From positions 1-64,000 of the forward strand of contig JAIELC010000024.1 of NCBI GenBank assembly GCA_019753375.1: 64,000 bases of DNA, given 5' to 3'. Positions 25,568 to 35,318 of the stretch are shown piece by piece. The DNA comes from Sphingomonas sp. Lineage in GTDB: Bacteria > Pseudomonadota > Alphaproteobacteria > Sphingomonadales > Sphingomonadaceae. Each line of letters begins with the position of its first letter. Within the stretch, counting starts at the first letter, position 1. The translations under genes and the position numbers were made by a program. Below the pieces are notes generated by a model. The model was not told the origin of the DNA, ran no database searches, and worked only from the letters and a program-made list of their open reading frames with translations.

Positions 25568-26836
25568 ATGCGCGCACATGATTTCAGCATCAATCGGCGC
25601 GCCCTGTTGAAGGCCGCGGCGTTTGCGCCGCTGGCAACGCTGCCCGGCATTGCCATCGCCGCGAGCCCTGCGCCTGCCGGGTTGACGAGCATCACACGCG
25701 GCGCGGTGCCAATTGGCCGCGACGAGCGCCACGCCAGAATTGGCCGGGCGCAGGAACTGATGCAGCGTCAACGCATCGGGGCGATTATTGTCGAGCCCGG
25801 TTCGAGCCTTGATTATTTTACCGGGGTTCGGTGGCACCGGAGCGAACGGCTGACCGCGGCGGTGATCCCGGCGGCCGGTGATCCTATCATCATTACCCCG
25901 TATTTCGAAGAACCATCGGTGCGCGAAACGCTTGGCGTGACCGCACAAGTCCGCGTTTGGCAGGAGGATGAAGACCCTATCAAGCTGGTCGCCGATGCGC
26001 TGCGCGAGCGCAATTTTGCCGGATTGCCGGTTGGGATTGAAGAGACTGTGCGCTTTTTCGCGAGCAACGGCATTGCCCGGGCATTGCCGTCGATATCGGT
26101 GGAATCGGCTAATCCGGTGGTGCGCGGCGTGCGCATGATCAAGACCCCCGCAGAACTGGCGCTGATGCAGGCGGCCAGCGATGTAACGATCGCCGCCTAC
26201 CGATCGGTCATCCCGCGAATCAGGGAAGGCATGACCCCGGCCGAGATCGCCAAAATGATGAACGACGCGACGACGGCGCTGGGGGGCGAGCCCGAATTCG
26301 CGTTGATCCTGCTGGGAGAAGCCAGCGCCTATCCGCATGGATCGGGCAAGCCACAGGCGGTGCGCGACGGGAATGTCGTGCTGATGGACTGCGGTTGTAC
26401 GGTCCACGGCTATCAATCGGATATTTCGCGCAGCTTTGTCTTTGGAAAGGCGTCGGCCGAACAGCGGATGGTGTGGGATCAGGTTGCCCAGGGGCAGCAA
26501 ATTGCGCGTGCTGCGGCGAAGGTCGGCGTCCCCGCCGGCAATGTCGACGATGCGGTTCGCCAACAATACCAGGCCTGGGGCTATGGACCCGGCTATAAAT
26601 TGCCCGGTCTGTCGCACCGGACCGGGCACGGCATCGGCATGGACGGACACGAGCCGGTCAATCTGGTGCACGGAGAGGCGACCTTATTGGCGCCCGGCAT
26701 GTGTTTTTCAAACGAGCCCGGCATCTACATTCCCGGAAAGTTCGGCATTCGCCTGGAAGACTGTTTCCATATGACCGATGCCGGACCCGAGTGGTTCAGT
26801 ACTCCGCCGACCAGCATCGACGCGCCCCTGGGCTGA
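25568..26836 (+). CDS. Tat-exported M24 family metallopeptidase (Xaa-Pro dipeptidase/aminopeptidase type)
   Basis: The protein has 422 residues from the ATG at 25568. The N-terminus is a twin-arginine signal (NRRALLKAAAFAPLATLPGIAIA), so the enzyme is probably exported folded. A creatinase-like N-terminal domain (about 60-185) precedes the pita-bread catalytic domain, whose five metal ligands can be located: Asp in VLMDCGC, Asp in QSDISRSF, His in RTGHGIGMDGHE, Glu in FSNEPGIY and Glu in GIRLEDC. Enzymes of this type remove an N-terminal residue before proline. Divergent from the DctA-type gene; both could serve peptide and amino-acid use. Confidence 0.88.
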   Translation: MRAHDFSINRRALLKAAAFAPLATLPGIAIAASPAPAGLTSITRGAVPIGRDERHARIGRAQELMQRQRIGAIIVEPGSSLDYFTGVRWHRSERLTAAVIPAAGDPIIITPYFEEPSVRETLGVTAQVRVWQEDEDPIKLVADALRERNFAGLPVGIEETVRFFASNGIARALPSISVESANPVVRGVRMIKTPAELALMQAASDVTIAAYRSVIPRIREGMTPAEIAKMMNDATTALGGEPEFALILLGEASAYPHGSGKPQAVRDGNVVLMDCGCTVHGYQSDISRSFVFGKASAEQRMVWDQVAQGQQIARAAAKVGVPAGNVDDAVRQQYQAWGYGPGYKLPGLSHRTGHGIGMDGHEPVNLVHGEATLLAPGMCFSNEPGIYIPGKFGIRLEDCFHMTDAGPEWFSTPPTSIDAPLG

Positions 26837-26966
26837 TCGGACCAGCGGCCATCGCAATGCGGTGCAGTCGCCGCTTCCCGTCGCCGGCGCGAGATCCCAA
26901 CCGACAACGCTAGATGGGGAATGATTTCCCCCAAGTCACGATCGACGGGAGCCGCTTATCTGTGCG

Positions 26967-27722
26967 TCAGGGTGTCGTCTGATCGGCCCTTGCGTCGAGC
27001 CAGTCCGCGAGCGCACGATAGGACAGCGGCCGGGTCAATCGCACGCCGATTTCTCCCCTTGCGTTCCAGCGGACAACGCCGTGCGCCGCGCCAAGCCCCT
27101 CGATCGAAACAACCACGGCCTCATCACGCTGGAACTCCGCATCCCCGATGATCCCGACGCCATTGATCGAGATGTTGGCAACAACGCCGTCGATAGATTC
27201 GGTCGTTCCGGCGACGTGAACGGCGCCATGTCGGATAAATCGCGGCGCCCGCGGCTGGAGGCGAAGAATCGAGGGCCGCTCTTCCTTCAGCATCGCCGCG
27301 ACGTCGATCGGGGCATCAAAATTGACCCCGGCCTCACGAGGGCGGGACCACCGGACAGTCGCATCCAAGCGGCGATCAGAGCGCAACTCAACGGTCACGC
27401 GCGAACCGATTGCGGGCACAATATTGGCCTCGATTGCAACGCCGCCTGCGGAGATATTGCGAATCACGCAGAGCTGGTCCCGGTCCCCGCAGACCAGCCG
27501 GCCAACGCGAAACACCGATACATGGCGATTGCCTTCGCGCCGCTCCACAAAGCCACGCCGACCATCAAGCTCCATGGTCGGCGCGTGCATCATCGCGTTC
27601 GGTTTTTTTGCTTTGGGCGCTGCCGCCTTGGGTTTCTTAGCCTTTGGCTCGGCTGCCTCAAGCGCTGCCGCCTTCGGCTTTTTGGCGTTTGGTTTGGGGG
27701 ATTTGGGCTTCGCGGCGTCCAT
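26967..27722 (-). CDS. Protein with two PilZ domains and a Lys/Ala/Pro-rich N-terminal tail
   Basis: The track ORF starts at TTG; the ATG at 27722 is preferred, giving 251 residues. The first about 45 residues are a low-complexity basic tail built from repeats (AKKPKAAA appears twice), reminiscent of histone-H1-like tails. Two PilZ-like beta barrels follow: the first with FVERREGNRHVSVFRVGRL and NISAGGVAIEA, the second with RHGAVHVAG and NISINGVGIIG. PilZ domains bind cyclic-di-GMP through RxxxR and (D/N)xSxxG motifs. The first domain has both elements in recognisable form (RREGNR, NISAGG); the second has NISING without a clear RxxxR. Partner and output are unknown. Confidence 0.78.
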   Translation of the reverse strand: MDAAKPKSPKPNAKKPKAAALEAAEPKAKKPKAAAPKAKKPNAMMHAPTMELDGRRGFVERREGNRHVSVFRVGRLVCGDRDQLCVIRNISAGGVAIEANIVPAIGSRVTVELRSDRRLDATVRWSRPREAGVNFDAPIDVAAMLKEERPSILRLQPRAPRFIRHGAVHVAGTTESIDGVVANISINGVGIIGDAEFQRDEAVVVSIEGLGAAHGVVRWNARGEIGVRLTRPLSYRALADWLDARADQTTP

Positions 27723-27777
27723 CTTTCGCTTACTTTCCCCCAACGCCGGCTGGCCGATTGATCGTTTCGTTTCGATA

Positions 27778-27806
27778 CTAGATTGCTTGCATTAAAGCTA
27801 TGTCAA
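27778..27806 (-). promoter_or_regulatory. Candidate promoter of the PilZ gene
   Basis: On the minus strand TTGACA (27806-27801) is followed after 17 bases by ATCTAG, about 55 bases ahead of the PilZ ATG. The -35 is perfect and the -10 is weak. The rest of the 218-base gap towards alaS holds an AT-rich stretch with ACGCG repeated around TTTTTTG, and I see no other feature there. Confidence 0.4.
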
Positions 27807-27940
27807 TACGCGTTTTTTGACGCGTTCGCATCTACTGATTTTCGCAAAAAATCGACCTTAGCCGCAGTGGTTAGGTGGCTAATTGCCGGGAAGCGCGCGT
27901 TTTGCTTGAGCAAGAGGCGCCGCCGCCCTAGATCACCACG

Positions 27941-30601
27941 ATGACCTCGACCAACGATATCCGCCGTTCGTTCCTCGATTATTTCGCGCAGGAAGGACAT
28001 GAACGCGTCGCCTCGGCGCCGCTGGTCCCGCATAACGATCCGACGCTGATGTTCGTCAATGCCGGCATGGTCCCGTTCAAGAACGTCTTCACCGGATTGG
28101 AGACGCGGCCCTATGTCACGGCGACAAGCGCCCAAAAGTGCGTGCGGGCGGGAGGTAAGCACAACGATCTTGATAATGTTGGCTACACGGCGCGGCACCA
28201 CACGTTCTTTGAAATGCTCGGAAATTTCTCTTTCGGCGATTATTTCAAGGAGCGCGCCATTTCATTGGCATGGAATCTGGTTACGCGCGAATGGGGCGTC
28301 GCGAAGGACCGGTTGACCGTTACTGTCTACCACACCGATGACGAAGCCTTTGATCTTTGGCAAAAGATTGCGGGTCTTCCTGAAAGCCGCATCATCCGCA
28401 TCGCGACCAAGGATAATTTCTGGGCGATGGGAGACAGTGGTCCCTGCGGCCCGTGCTCCGAGATTTTCTATGATCATGGCGATCATATTTTTGGCGGGCC
28501 CCCCGGGAGCCCCGATGAGGATGGCGACCGGTTTGTCGAGATCTGGAACCTGGTGTTCATGCAATATGAACAGGAAGCCAATGAAATCGTCGAAGAACTC
28601 CCCAAAAAATCGATCGATACCGGCCTGGGGCTCGAACGTGTCGCGGCAGTCATGCAGGGCGTCCACGATAATTACGACACCGACACGTTTCGGGCGCTGA
28701 TCGCGGCATCGGGCGCGCTGACCCATACGGCGACGACGGGCGACAATCAGGCCAGCCACCGCGTCATTGCCGATCATCTGCGCACGTCGGGCTTTCTGGT
28801 TGCCGATGGCGTGCTGCCCGCCAATGAAGGGCGCGGCTATGTGTTGCGGCGGATCATGCGGCGCGCGATGCGGCACGCCCATTTGCTGGGCGCAAAAGAC
28901 CCGCTGATGCACCGGCTTGTTCCGGCGCTGGTGGCGGAAATGGGCGCCGCCTACCCCGAACTCGTGCGTGCGCAAGCGGCGATTGAAGCGACGCTGCACC
29001 AGGAAGAAACGCGCTTTCGCCAAACCCTCGATAAGGGACTGAAACTGCTCGACGAAGCGACCACCGGCATGGCCGCGGGCGACGTTTTGGCGGGGGAGAC
29101 CGCGTTCAAGCTTTACGACACCTATGGGTTTCCCTTTGATCTGACCCAGGATGCCTTGCGCGCGCAGGGATTTGGCGTCGATACCGCTGGCTTTGACACG
29201 GCCATGGCCGAACAGAAGCGCGCGGCCAGGGCCGCCTGGAAAGGATCGGGCGATCGCGCCTCCGATGACGTCTGGTTTGATATCGCCGAGGAGTCGGGCG
29301 GGACTGAATTCACCGGGTACACATCGACGGTGGGTGAAGGTCAGGTAGTGGCGATGGTGAAGGATGGTCAGCGCGTGGCCACGGCATCGGCTGGTGACAT
29401 GGTCCAGATCATCACCAATCAGACGCCCTTCTATGGCGAAAGTGGCGGCCAGATGGGGGACGCAGGGACTATCAGCAGCGATACAGGGCTGCGGGCGACC
29501 GTCAGCGACACGGCCAAGGCACTGGGCCGGTTGCACGTTCATCAGGCTGTGATCGATGCGGGCGAGATCAAGGTTGGCGACAATGTTCATCTCGCCATCG
29601 ACACCGCTCGGCGGGATGCGACACGCGCCAATCACTCGGCGACGCATCTGCTTCATGCGGCGCTACGGGCGCGGCTTGGCGGGCATGTGACCCAGAAGGG
29701 CAGTCTGGTTGCCCCTGATCGGCTGCGGTTCGATTTTTCCCATCCGACCGCGCTTTCGCCGCAGGAGATTGCCGATATCGAGGCGGACGTTAATCGCCAG
29801 ATCCGCGGCAATCAGGACGTGTCTACCCGGCTGATGACGCCCGATGATGCCATCGCCGCAGGCGCAATGGCGCTGTTTGGCGAAAAATATGGTGACGAGG
29901 TGCGCGTGCTGAGCATGGGCGCGAATGACAATGCGCCCTATTCGGTCGAGCTGTGCGGCGGCACCCATGTCCGGGCGCTGGGCGATATTGCGGTGTTCAA
30001 GATCATCAGCGAAAGCGCGGTGTCATCCGGCATTCGGCGGATCGAGGCGCTGACGGGCGAAGCGGCACGCTTGTGGCTGGTCGATCGCGACGAAAAATTG
30101 CGTGACGTCGCCGCAGCGTTGAAGGCATCCCCCGATGAAGTGCCGGCGCGGGTTGCGACGCTGATCGAGGACCGACGCCGGCTCGAACGCGAGCTGGCCG
30201 ATGCCAAAAAGGCGTTGGCGCTGGGCGGCGCTGGCGCCGCCGCACCGGCTGGACCCGAGATGATCGGCGGCGTCGCCTTTGCCGCGCAAGTGGTCGATGG
30301 GCTGGATCCCAAGGGGCTGCGCGGCGCGGTTGACGACATGAAAGCGCGGATCGGATCGGGCATTGCGATGCTCGTGGCGGTCAATGACGGGCGCGCGTCG
30401 GTCGCGGTCGGCGTATCCGATGATCTGACCGGTACCCACAACGCCGTCGACTTGCTGCGCGTGGCCGTCGCGGCGCTGGGCGGGCAGGGGGGTGGCGGCC
30501 GCCCCGACATGGCGCAGGGCGGCGGCCCTGACGGCGCCCGCGCACACGATGCGGTGGCGGTGGTCAAAGCGGCACTGGCGGAGGCCAAGGCGGCCGCCTG
30601 A
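27941..30601 (+). CDS. alaS: Alanyl-tRNA synthetase
   Basis: The protein has 886 residues, full length. The class-II aminoacylation domain begins [21 protein letters not shown] and includes [11 protein letters not shown] and [38 protein letters not shown]. The editing domain holds the zinc ligands HSATH and CGGTH that clear Ser- and Gly-tRNA-Ala. A C-terminal DHHA1-type C-Ala domain follows, with the glycine-rich [14 protein letters not shown]. The enzyme charges tRNA-Ala. It is isolated, with a divergent PilZ gene upstream and a palindromic repeat downstream. Confidence 0.97.
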   Translation: MTSTNDIRRSFLDYFAQEGHERVASAPLVPHNDPTLMFVNAGMVPFKNVFTGLETRPYVTATSAQKCVRAGGKHNDLDNVGYTARHHTFFEMLGNFSFGDYFKERAISLAWNLVTREWGVAKDRLTVTVYHTDDEAFDLWQKIAGLPESRIIRIATKDNFWAMGDSGPCGPCSEIFYDHGDHIFGGPPGSPDEDGDRFVEIWNLVFMQYEQEANEIVEELPKKSIDTGLGLERVAAVMQGVHDNYDTDTFRALIAASGALTHTATTGDNQASHRVIADHLRTSGFLVADGVLPANEGRGYVLRRIMRRAMRHAHLLGAKDPLMHRLVPALVAEMGAAYPELVRAQAAIEATLHQEETRFRQTLDKGLKLLDEATTGMAAGDVLAGETAFKLYDTYGFPFDLTQDALRAQGFGVDTAGFDTAMAEQKRAARAAWKGSGDRASDDVWFDIAEESGGTEFTGYTSTVGEGQVVAMVKDGQRVATASAGDMVQIITNQTPFYGESGGQMGDAGTISSDTGLRATVSDTAKALGRLHVHQAVIDAGEIKVGDNVHLAIDTARRDATRANHSATHLLHAALRARLGGHVTQKGSLVAPDRLRFDFSHPTALSPQEIADIEADVNRQIRGNQDVSTRLMTPDDAIAAGAMALFGEKYGDEVRVLSMGANDNAPYSVELCGGTHVRALGDIAVFKIISESAVSSGIRRIEALTGEAARLWLVDRDEKLRDVAAALKASPDEVPARVATLIEDRRRLERELADAKKALALGGAGAAAPAGPEMIGGVAFAAQVVDGLDPKGLRGAVDDMKARIGSGIAMLVAVNDGRASVAVGVSDDLTGTHNAVDLLRVAVAALGGQGGGGRPDMAQGGGPDGARAHDAVAVVKAALAEAKAAA

Positions 30602-30610
30602 GCGCCTGGA

Positions 30611-30700
30611 GCGTTTGCAAGCCAGGTGGAAACACCTGACAACTCGGAAAAACGGGCAAACCAACAACCTGGGGTGCCGGTTTTGATTCAATCAAAACCG
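30611..30700. repeat. Palindromic mosaic intergenic repeat between alaS and the CPA2 gene
   Basis: Two structured blocks fill this gap. The first is a nested hairpin: GTTTGC (30613-30618) pairs with GCAAAC (30656-30661) around an inner CAGGTG-GAAA-CACCTG tetraloop hairpin (30623-30638). The second is an 11-base palindrome, CGGTTTTGATT (30678-30688) and AATCAAAACCG (30690-30700), with one central base. The block runs straight into the stop codon of the CPA2 gene (CTA, 30709-30711). This resembles the extragenic palindromic mosaic elements of alphaproteobacteria (RIME-like). It may also serve as a two-way terminator between these convergent genes. Confidence 0.6.
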
Positions 30701-30708
30701 AACGCGCG

Positions 30709-32484
30709 CTAGACGGGATCGCCCTTGCGCACCCGCCTTAGGCGTGGCTCGCGATCAAGCCCTGCCTGGTCCTTGATCGCCTTGCGCAGCTCGTCGCGCT
30801 TTTCATGGATGCTGGCAATCACCGGGCCCATTGCCACGCCCAGATCGACCAGCACCGCCTCTGACAGCTGGAGCGAGCTTTCAAGCGTTTCGGGTACAGC
30901 ATCGGTGGCACCGGCGCGATAGAGTTGCGCAGCGTGATCGGGATCGCGCGCCCGCGCAACAATGGTCAACCCCGGCACCCATGCCCGTACCCGGCGCACC
31001 AGCCGGACGCTCAGCACCGGATCGTCCATCGTCAGGATGAGCGCGTCGGCGCGCCCCAGATTGAGCCGATCGGTGAATTCTGATCGCGCCACGTCGCCAA
31101 AGGCGACCGGATAGCCATCGCGACGCGCGGCATTGACGGTATCGATATCGGCTTCGACCGCGATAAAGGCTTTGCCGTGCGCGCGCAGCATATCGGCGAC
31201 CAGCCGCCCGACACGGCCAAAACCGATGACCACGCTGCCCGGCCCCTGCAGATCAAGGTCGAGGTCAAGATCATCATTGATCCGTCGCCGCTCGATCTGT
31301 CGCGACGCATTGCGGCCCAATCGTGCCAAAAGCGGCGTGATCGTCAGGCCGATGGCGGTAACGGTCTGCCAGAAGGCAGCGGTTGACGGCAAAATGAGGT
31401 GCGCCTGCGTCGCCGCACCCAGCATGATCAGCGTAGTTTCCGACGGGCTGCCCATCAGCACCCCGGTCTCCGCCGCAATGCCGGTTCGCGTTCCCGACAA
31501 GCGCAAAAGCCCGAATGTCACCGCGGCTTTGACCGCAACGACACCGGTCACAGCGGCGATCAGCGCCGGCCATTGCTGGGAAACCATGTCGAGATCGAGT
31601 CCCATGCCGACCGTGATCAGAAATACGCCCAGCGCCAATCCCTTGAATGGCGCGGTCATCACTTCGACCTCACCGACATATTCGGTCTCTGCAATCAGAA
31701 TGCCGGCGAGCAGGGCACCGACGATGGGTGATAATCCCGCGGCAGTCGTCGCCAGACTGGCGGTAATCACAACCAGAAGCGAAGCGGCCAGAAACAGCTC
31801 GGGGCTTTTGGTGCGTGCTGCCTGGGCAAACAGCCGGGGTAGCACCAGCCGTCCCGCAACGAACATGATCAGCACGGTCACCAGGGCGCCCGCCGCGATC
31901 TGGACAATCCCGATCCATCCCGCCGCCGCCGCCATTGGCGCAAAGGCACCCAGCACAAAGATGATCGGCACCAGCGCCAGATCTTCGAACAACAGCATCG
32001 CAAAGGCAGATCGACCGACCGGCCCCGTCGTGCCGACAATCGGCAACACCAGGGCCGTGGAGGACAAAGCGAGCGCCAGGCCAAGCCCGATTGCGCCGTT
32101 TACGCTCAATCCGGTAAGGTACAGAAACAGCGCGAGGATCATGCCCGATGCCAGCAGCTCGGCCGCGCCAACCCCGAATACTTCCGCGCGCATCGACCAT
32201 AGCCGCTTCAGGCTCAGCTCCAGGCCGATCGAAAAGAGCAGCAGCACGATGCCGAACTCGGCGAACGGCTCAATCGCCTGAACATCGCTGATCGTGACAT
32301 AGCGCAGCCATGGCAGCGTCGCGTCGAGCGCTCCCAGCCCATGCGGTCCGACCAGGATCCCCACCAGAATGAAGCCGATAACCGGGCTGATGCGGAAACG
32401 GGCAAAGGCCGGGATCACAATCCCTGCCGCGCCAAGAATGACCAGCGCGTCTGAAAAACCGTGACTGTCGAGGGGAGAAGCCAT
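30709..32484 (-). CDS. CPA2 family monovalent cation:proton antiporter with TrkA-N domain (KefB/C-like)
   Basis: The protein has 591 residues. The N-terminal about 390 residues form 12-13 membrane helices of the Na+/H+ exchanger fold, including LLFSIGLELSLKRLW, LLFEDLALVPIIFVLGAF and GALLAGILIAETEY. A cytosolic RCK/TrkA-N domain follows with a Rossmann motif VIGFGRVGRLVADML (about 409-423). A further helical tail covers the last 60 residues. Such proteins expel K+ or Na+ against protons under control of bound nucleotide or glutathione adducts. No KefF/KefG partner gene is adjacent, and the ion is not determined. Confidence 0.9.
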   Translation of the reverse strand: MASPLDSHGFSDALVILGAAGIVIPAFARFRISPVIGFILVGILVGPHGLGALDATLPWLRYVTISDVQAIEPFAEFGIVLLLFSIGLELSLKRLWSMRAEVFGVGAAELLASGMILALFLYLTGLSVNGAIGLGLALALSSTALVLPIVGTTGPVGRSAFAMLLFEDLALVPIIFVLGAFAPMAAAAGWIGIVQIAAGALVTVLIMFVAGRLVLPRLFAQAARTKSPELFLAASLLVVITASLATTAAGLSPIVGALLAGILIAETEYVGEVEVMTAPFKGLALGVFLITVGMGLDLDMVSQQWPALIAAVTGVVAVKAAVTFGLLRLSGTRTGIAAETGVLMGSPSETTLIMLGAATQAHLILPSTAAFWQTVTAIGLTITPLLARLGRNASRQIERRRINDDLDLDLDLQGPGSVVIGFGRVGRLVADMLRAHGKAFIAVEADIDTVNAARRDGYPVAFGDVARSEFTDRLNLGRADALILTMDDPVLSVRLVRRVRAWVPGLTIVARARDPDHAAQLYRAGATDAVPETLESSLQLSEAVLVDLGVAMGPVIASIHEKRDELRKAIKDQAGLDREPRLRRVRKGDPV

Positions 32485-32531
32485 GTAATCAGCCTAGCGG
32501 CGGCGCGGCGCGGCGTCACCCCATAGCGGGA

Positions 32532-33203
32532 TCAGGTCGCGGGCCTGAACAGCGCGTCGATCGACCCGCCATTGGACTTAAGGATGCCTGCAACGCGCTT
32601 GCGGCCGAGATAATAGGGCAGGGCAGGATGGTCGGCGTTGTGCGCCAGCAACGCCTTTGCTTCGGCATCGCTCAGCGATCCGTTGCCCGCGACATAGTCG
32701 CAATATCCCTCCAGCTTCCAGGCGGGCGTTCGCCAGTCGATCGTCGGGCCGAACCGGCGTCGCAGCAGATTATGCGTCACTTCGTGCGCGATAACGCCCG
32801 ACAGCAACCGGTGGCCGCCAATGATCCGTCCGTTAACGACCTGATCGGCTTCAGGGTCGTTGCGGTTGATGACGATGGCGCCGCTGACCGGGCGACTAAT
32901 CGCGAACGCGCCGACCGACGTGCCCGACAGCATCTTCCAGCGCCAGCCACCCCGGGTAAGATAAATTGTGGTTTGCGGCTGGGGCGTCAGCAGCGCCGAG
33001 CCGCGAAGCCGTGCATCGGCGCGCGCCAGGATATTTCGGATTGCGGGAACGTCGATCGGTGCCTCTGCGTAGAGGACGTAAGAACCGATCGTCGCGGTGT
33101 AAGGAAAGCCGAGCGAGGCGGGCGCGGCAACGGCAGCGCCGTACAGCAGCGCCATGCCGCAAAAGCCGAGGCTGGCGAGCAAACGCCAGCCCCGTGCCCT
33201 CAT
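32532..33203 (-). CDS. Putative exported gluzincin-type metalloprotease, function unknown
   Basis: The protein has 223 residues. A signal peptide (about 1-27, ending GAAVAAPAS) precedes a single domain. It contains [17 protein letters not shown], a HExxH zinc motif, and 30 residues later [14 protein letters not shown], where the Glu fits the third zinc ligand of gluzincins. I do not recognise a named family. The ATG overlaps the icd stop (ATGA), so translation is coupled to isocitrate dehydrogenase, an unexpected partner. Whether it is an active protease is inferred from the motif only. Confidence 0.72.
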   Translation of the reverse strand: MRARGWRLLASLGFCGMALLYGAAVAAPASLGFPYTATIGSYVLYAEAPIDVPAIRNILARADARLRGSALLTPQPQTTIYLTRGGWRWKMLSGTSVGAFAISRPVSGAIVINRNDPEADQVVNGRIIGGHRLLSGVIAHEVTHNLLRRRFGPTIDWRTPAWKLEGYCDYVAGNGSLSDAEAKALLAHNADHPALPYYLGRKRVAGILKSNGGSIDALFRPAT

Positions 33204-34420
33204 GCCCAGTTGGCCATTTCGGTTTCGAGATTGGCGCGTACCGTTTCAAAGAACTGTTCGGTCGTCATCCAGGGTTGATCCGGACCAATCAGAATCGCCA
33301 GGTCCTTGGTCATTGCGCCTTGTTCAACGGTGGCAATGCAGACTCGTTCAAGGGTTTCGGCGAATTTGGTCACGTCGGGCGTGTCGTCAAACTTGCCGCG
33401 ATACTTCAGACCACCCGTCCAGGCGAAAATCGATGCGATCGGGTTGGTGCTGGTTGCCTTGCCCTGTTCGTGCTGGCGGAAATGCCGGGTCACCGTGCCG
33501 TGCGCGGCTTCTGCCTCAACCGTTTTGCCATCGGGCGTCAGCAACACGGACGTCATCAGCCCCAGCGAGCCAAATCCCTGCGCAACCTGATCTGACTGCA
33601 CATCGCCATCGTAATTTTTGCACGCCCAGACAAACTCGCCGTGCCATTTCAGCGCCGATGCGACCATGTCGTCGATCAACCGGTGCTCATAGACAATACC
33701 AGCTTCTTTGAACTTGTCTTTGAATTCGCTTTCGAAAACCTCGGCGAACAAATCCTTGAAGCGGCCATCATAGGCCTTCAGAATCGTGTTCTTGGTCGAC
33801 AGATAGACCGGCCATTTCAGGTTCAGGCCATAGTGCATTGACGCGCGCGCGAAATCGCGGATTGAATCGTCAAGATTGTACATCGCCATCGCGACACCCG
33901 AGGACGGGTATTGGAAAACCTCTTCATCGATGACCGTGCCGTCATCGCCCTCGAACACCAGGCGCAATTTGCCGGGCCCCGGGACACGGAAGTCGGTGGC
34001 GCGATATTGATCCCCAAAGGCGTGGCGACCGACCACAATCGGTGCGGTCCAGCCGGGGATTAGGCGCGGCACATTCTTGATCACGATCGGCTCGCGGAAC
34101 ACCACGCCGCCCAGGATGTTGCGAATCGTCCCGTTGGGCGATTTCCACATCTTTTTCAGGCCAAATTCTTCGACGCGCGCCTCGTCGGGCGTAATCGTCG
34201 CGCACTTCACCCCGACCCCATATTTCTGGATCGCGCGCGCCGATTCGACGGTCACGCGGTCATCGGTTGCGTCGCGGTGCTCGATCCCGAGGTCATAATA
34301 ATCAAGGTCGACATCCAGATACGGCTTGATCAGGCGCTCACGGATCCATTCCCAAATGATCCGCGTCATTTCGTCGCCGTCGATTTCCACGACAGGCGTC
34401 TTCACCTTGATCTTCGCCAT
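33200..34420 (-). CDS. icd: NADP-dependent isocitrate dehydrogenase
   Basis: The protein has 406 residues, the length of the dimeric eukaryote-like (subfamily II) NADP enzyme common in alphaproteobacteria, not the shorter E. coli type. The N-terminus [21 protein letters not shown], substrate-site [28 protein letters not shown], metal-binding [28 protein letters not shown] and cofactor region [29 protein letters not shown] are all present. It oxidises isocitrate to 2-oxoglutarate in the TCA cycle and supplies NADPH. Divergent from psd over 146 bases. Confidence 0.97.
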   Translation of the reverse strand: MAKIKVKTPVVEIDGDEMTRIIWEWIRERLIKPYLDVDLDYYDLGIEHRDATDDRVTVESARAIQKYGVGVKCATITPDEARVEEFGLKKMWKSPNGTIRNILGGVVFREPIVIKNVPRLIPGWTAPIVVGRHAFGDQYRATDFRVPGPGKLRLVFEGDDGTVIDEEVFQYPSSGVAMAMYNLDDSIRDFARASMHYGLNLKWPVYLSTKNTILKAYDGRFKDLFAEVFESEFKDKFKEAGIVYEHRLIDDMVASALKWHGEFVWACKNYDGDVQSDQVAQGFGSLGLMTSVLLTPDGKTVEAEAAHGTVTRHFRQHEQGKATSTNPIASIFAWTGGLKYRGKFDDTPDVTKFAETLERVCIATVEQGAMTKDLAILIGPDQPWMTTEQFFETVRANLETEMANWA

Positions 34421-34566
34421 CTATTGCTCGCTTGCTTTCATTAGGGAGGAAAACGTTGACCCGCGTCTAGGATGAAGCCGGGCGTCGATCAACCTCGCAG
34501 GTGTGCGGCGTTAGAGCGGTTGCGAACGGCGTTGAATTGCGACGCGCTGACCGGTAGACCGATCGC

Positions 34567-35292
34567 ATGGCAGATTTTGACCAGCCGCTGGCCACGACCA
34601 GCGCCAAGTGGCGTGTACCCGATGTGCATCCCGAAGGCCGTAAATATGTGCTGATCGCGGCGGCCGTCGCGTTTGTGTCGCTGTTCATTTGGGATTTCCT
34701 TACCTGGCCGCTGATCGGGCTAACCCTGTGGGTGGCGCTGTTCTTTCGCGACCCGGTTCGGGTAACCCCGCAGGGCGACGATATCATTGTCGCGCCGGCG
34801 GATGGGCTTGTAACGATGATCGAGCGCGTCCCGCTGCCACCTGAATTGCGCGGTGATCAGGCCTTGGGCGACGAGCCGTTGGTCCGCATATCGGTGTTTA
34901 TGAGCGTCTTCGATGTGCACATAAACCGGACACCGATCTCAGGCACCGTCAAGCAGGTCATTTATATTTCAGGCAAATTCCTGAATGCAGATCTCGACAA
35001 GGCGTCGGACGAAAATGAACGTCAGCACATCGTCGTTGAAAACCGGCATGGCCGGCGTGTGGGCTTTACCCAGATTGCCGGGCTTGTCGCTCGCCGGATC
35101 GTTGGTTTTGTGAAGCCCGGCGACATGATTGTTTCGGGGCAGCGGATCGGGTTGATCCGCTTTGGCAGTCGCGTCGATGTTTTTCTGCCAAATGACATGG
35201 TGCCGCAGGTTGTGGTGGGCCAACGTAGTGTCGCCGGAGAAACGATCCTTGGTCGCGTCAGCGCGGCGTTGCCGCATGGCATTGCGCAGTGA
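34567..35292 (+). CDS. psd: Phosphatidylserine decarboxylase
   Basis: The protein has 241 residues, the short form of the enzyme. A hydrophobic N-terminal anchor (about 28-62) is followed by the catalytic domain with [16 protein letters not shown] and the self-cleavage site FGSRVDVF, where chain cleavage between Gly200 and Ser201 would create the pyruvoyl cofactor. It makes phosphatidylethanolamine from phosphatidylserine in the inner membrane. The next gene, pssA, 26 bases on, makes its substrate, and the two form an operon. Confidence 0.95.
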   Translation: MADFDQPLATTSAKWRVPDVHPEGRKYVLIAAAVAFVSLFIWDFLTWPLIGLTLWVALFFRDPVRVTPQGDDIIVAPADGLVTMIERVPLPPELRGDQALGDEPLVRISVFMSVFDVHINRTPISGTVKQVIYISGKFLNADLDKASDENERQHIVVENRHGRRVGFTQIAGLVARRIVGFVKPGDMIVSGQRIGLIRFGSRVDVFLPNDMVPQVVVGQRSVAGETILGRVSAALPHGIAQ

Positions 35293-35318
35293 CCGACCAG
35301 TCCGATGGTTGACCGCCA

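Noticed and set aside
26837-26966. GGGGAA-TGAT-TTCCCC hairpin as terminator between the M24 and PilZ genes
   Set aside because: The stem is only six bases and no T-run follows in either direction.
31133-32281. 382-residue plus-strand ORF inside the CPA2 antiporter gene
   Set aside because: The translation is a Ser/Thr/Pro/Ala-rich shadow of the antiporter frame, without signal, domain or ribosome-binding site.
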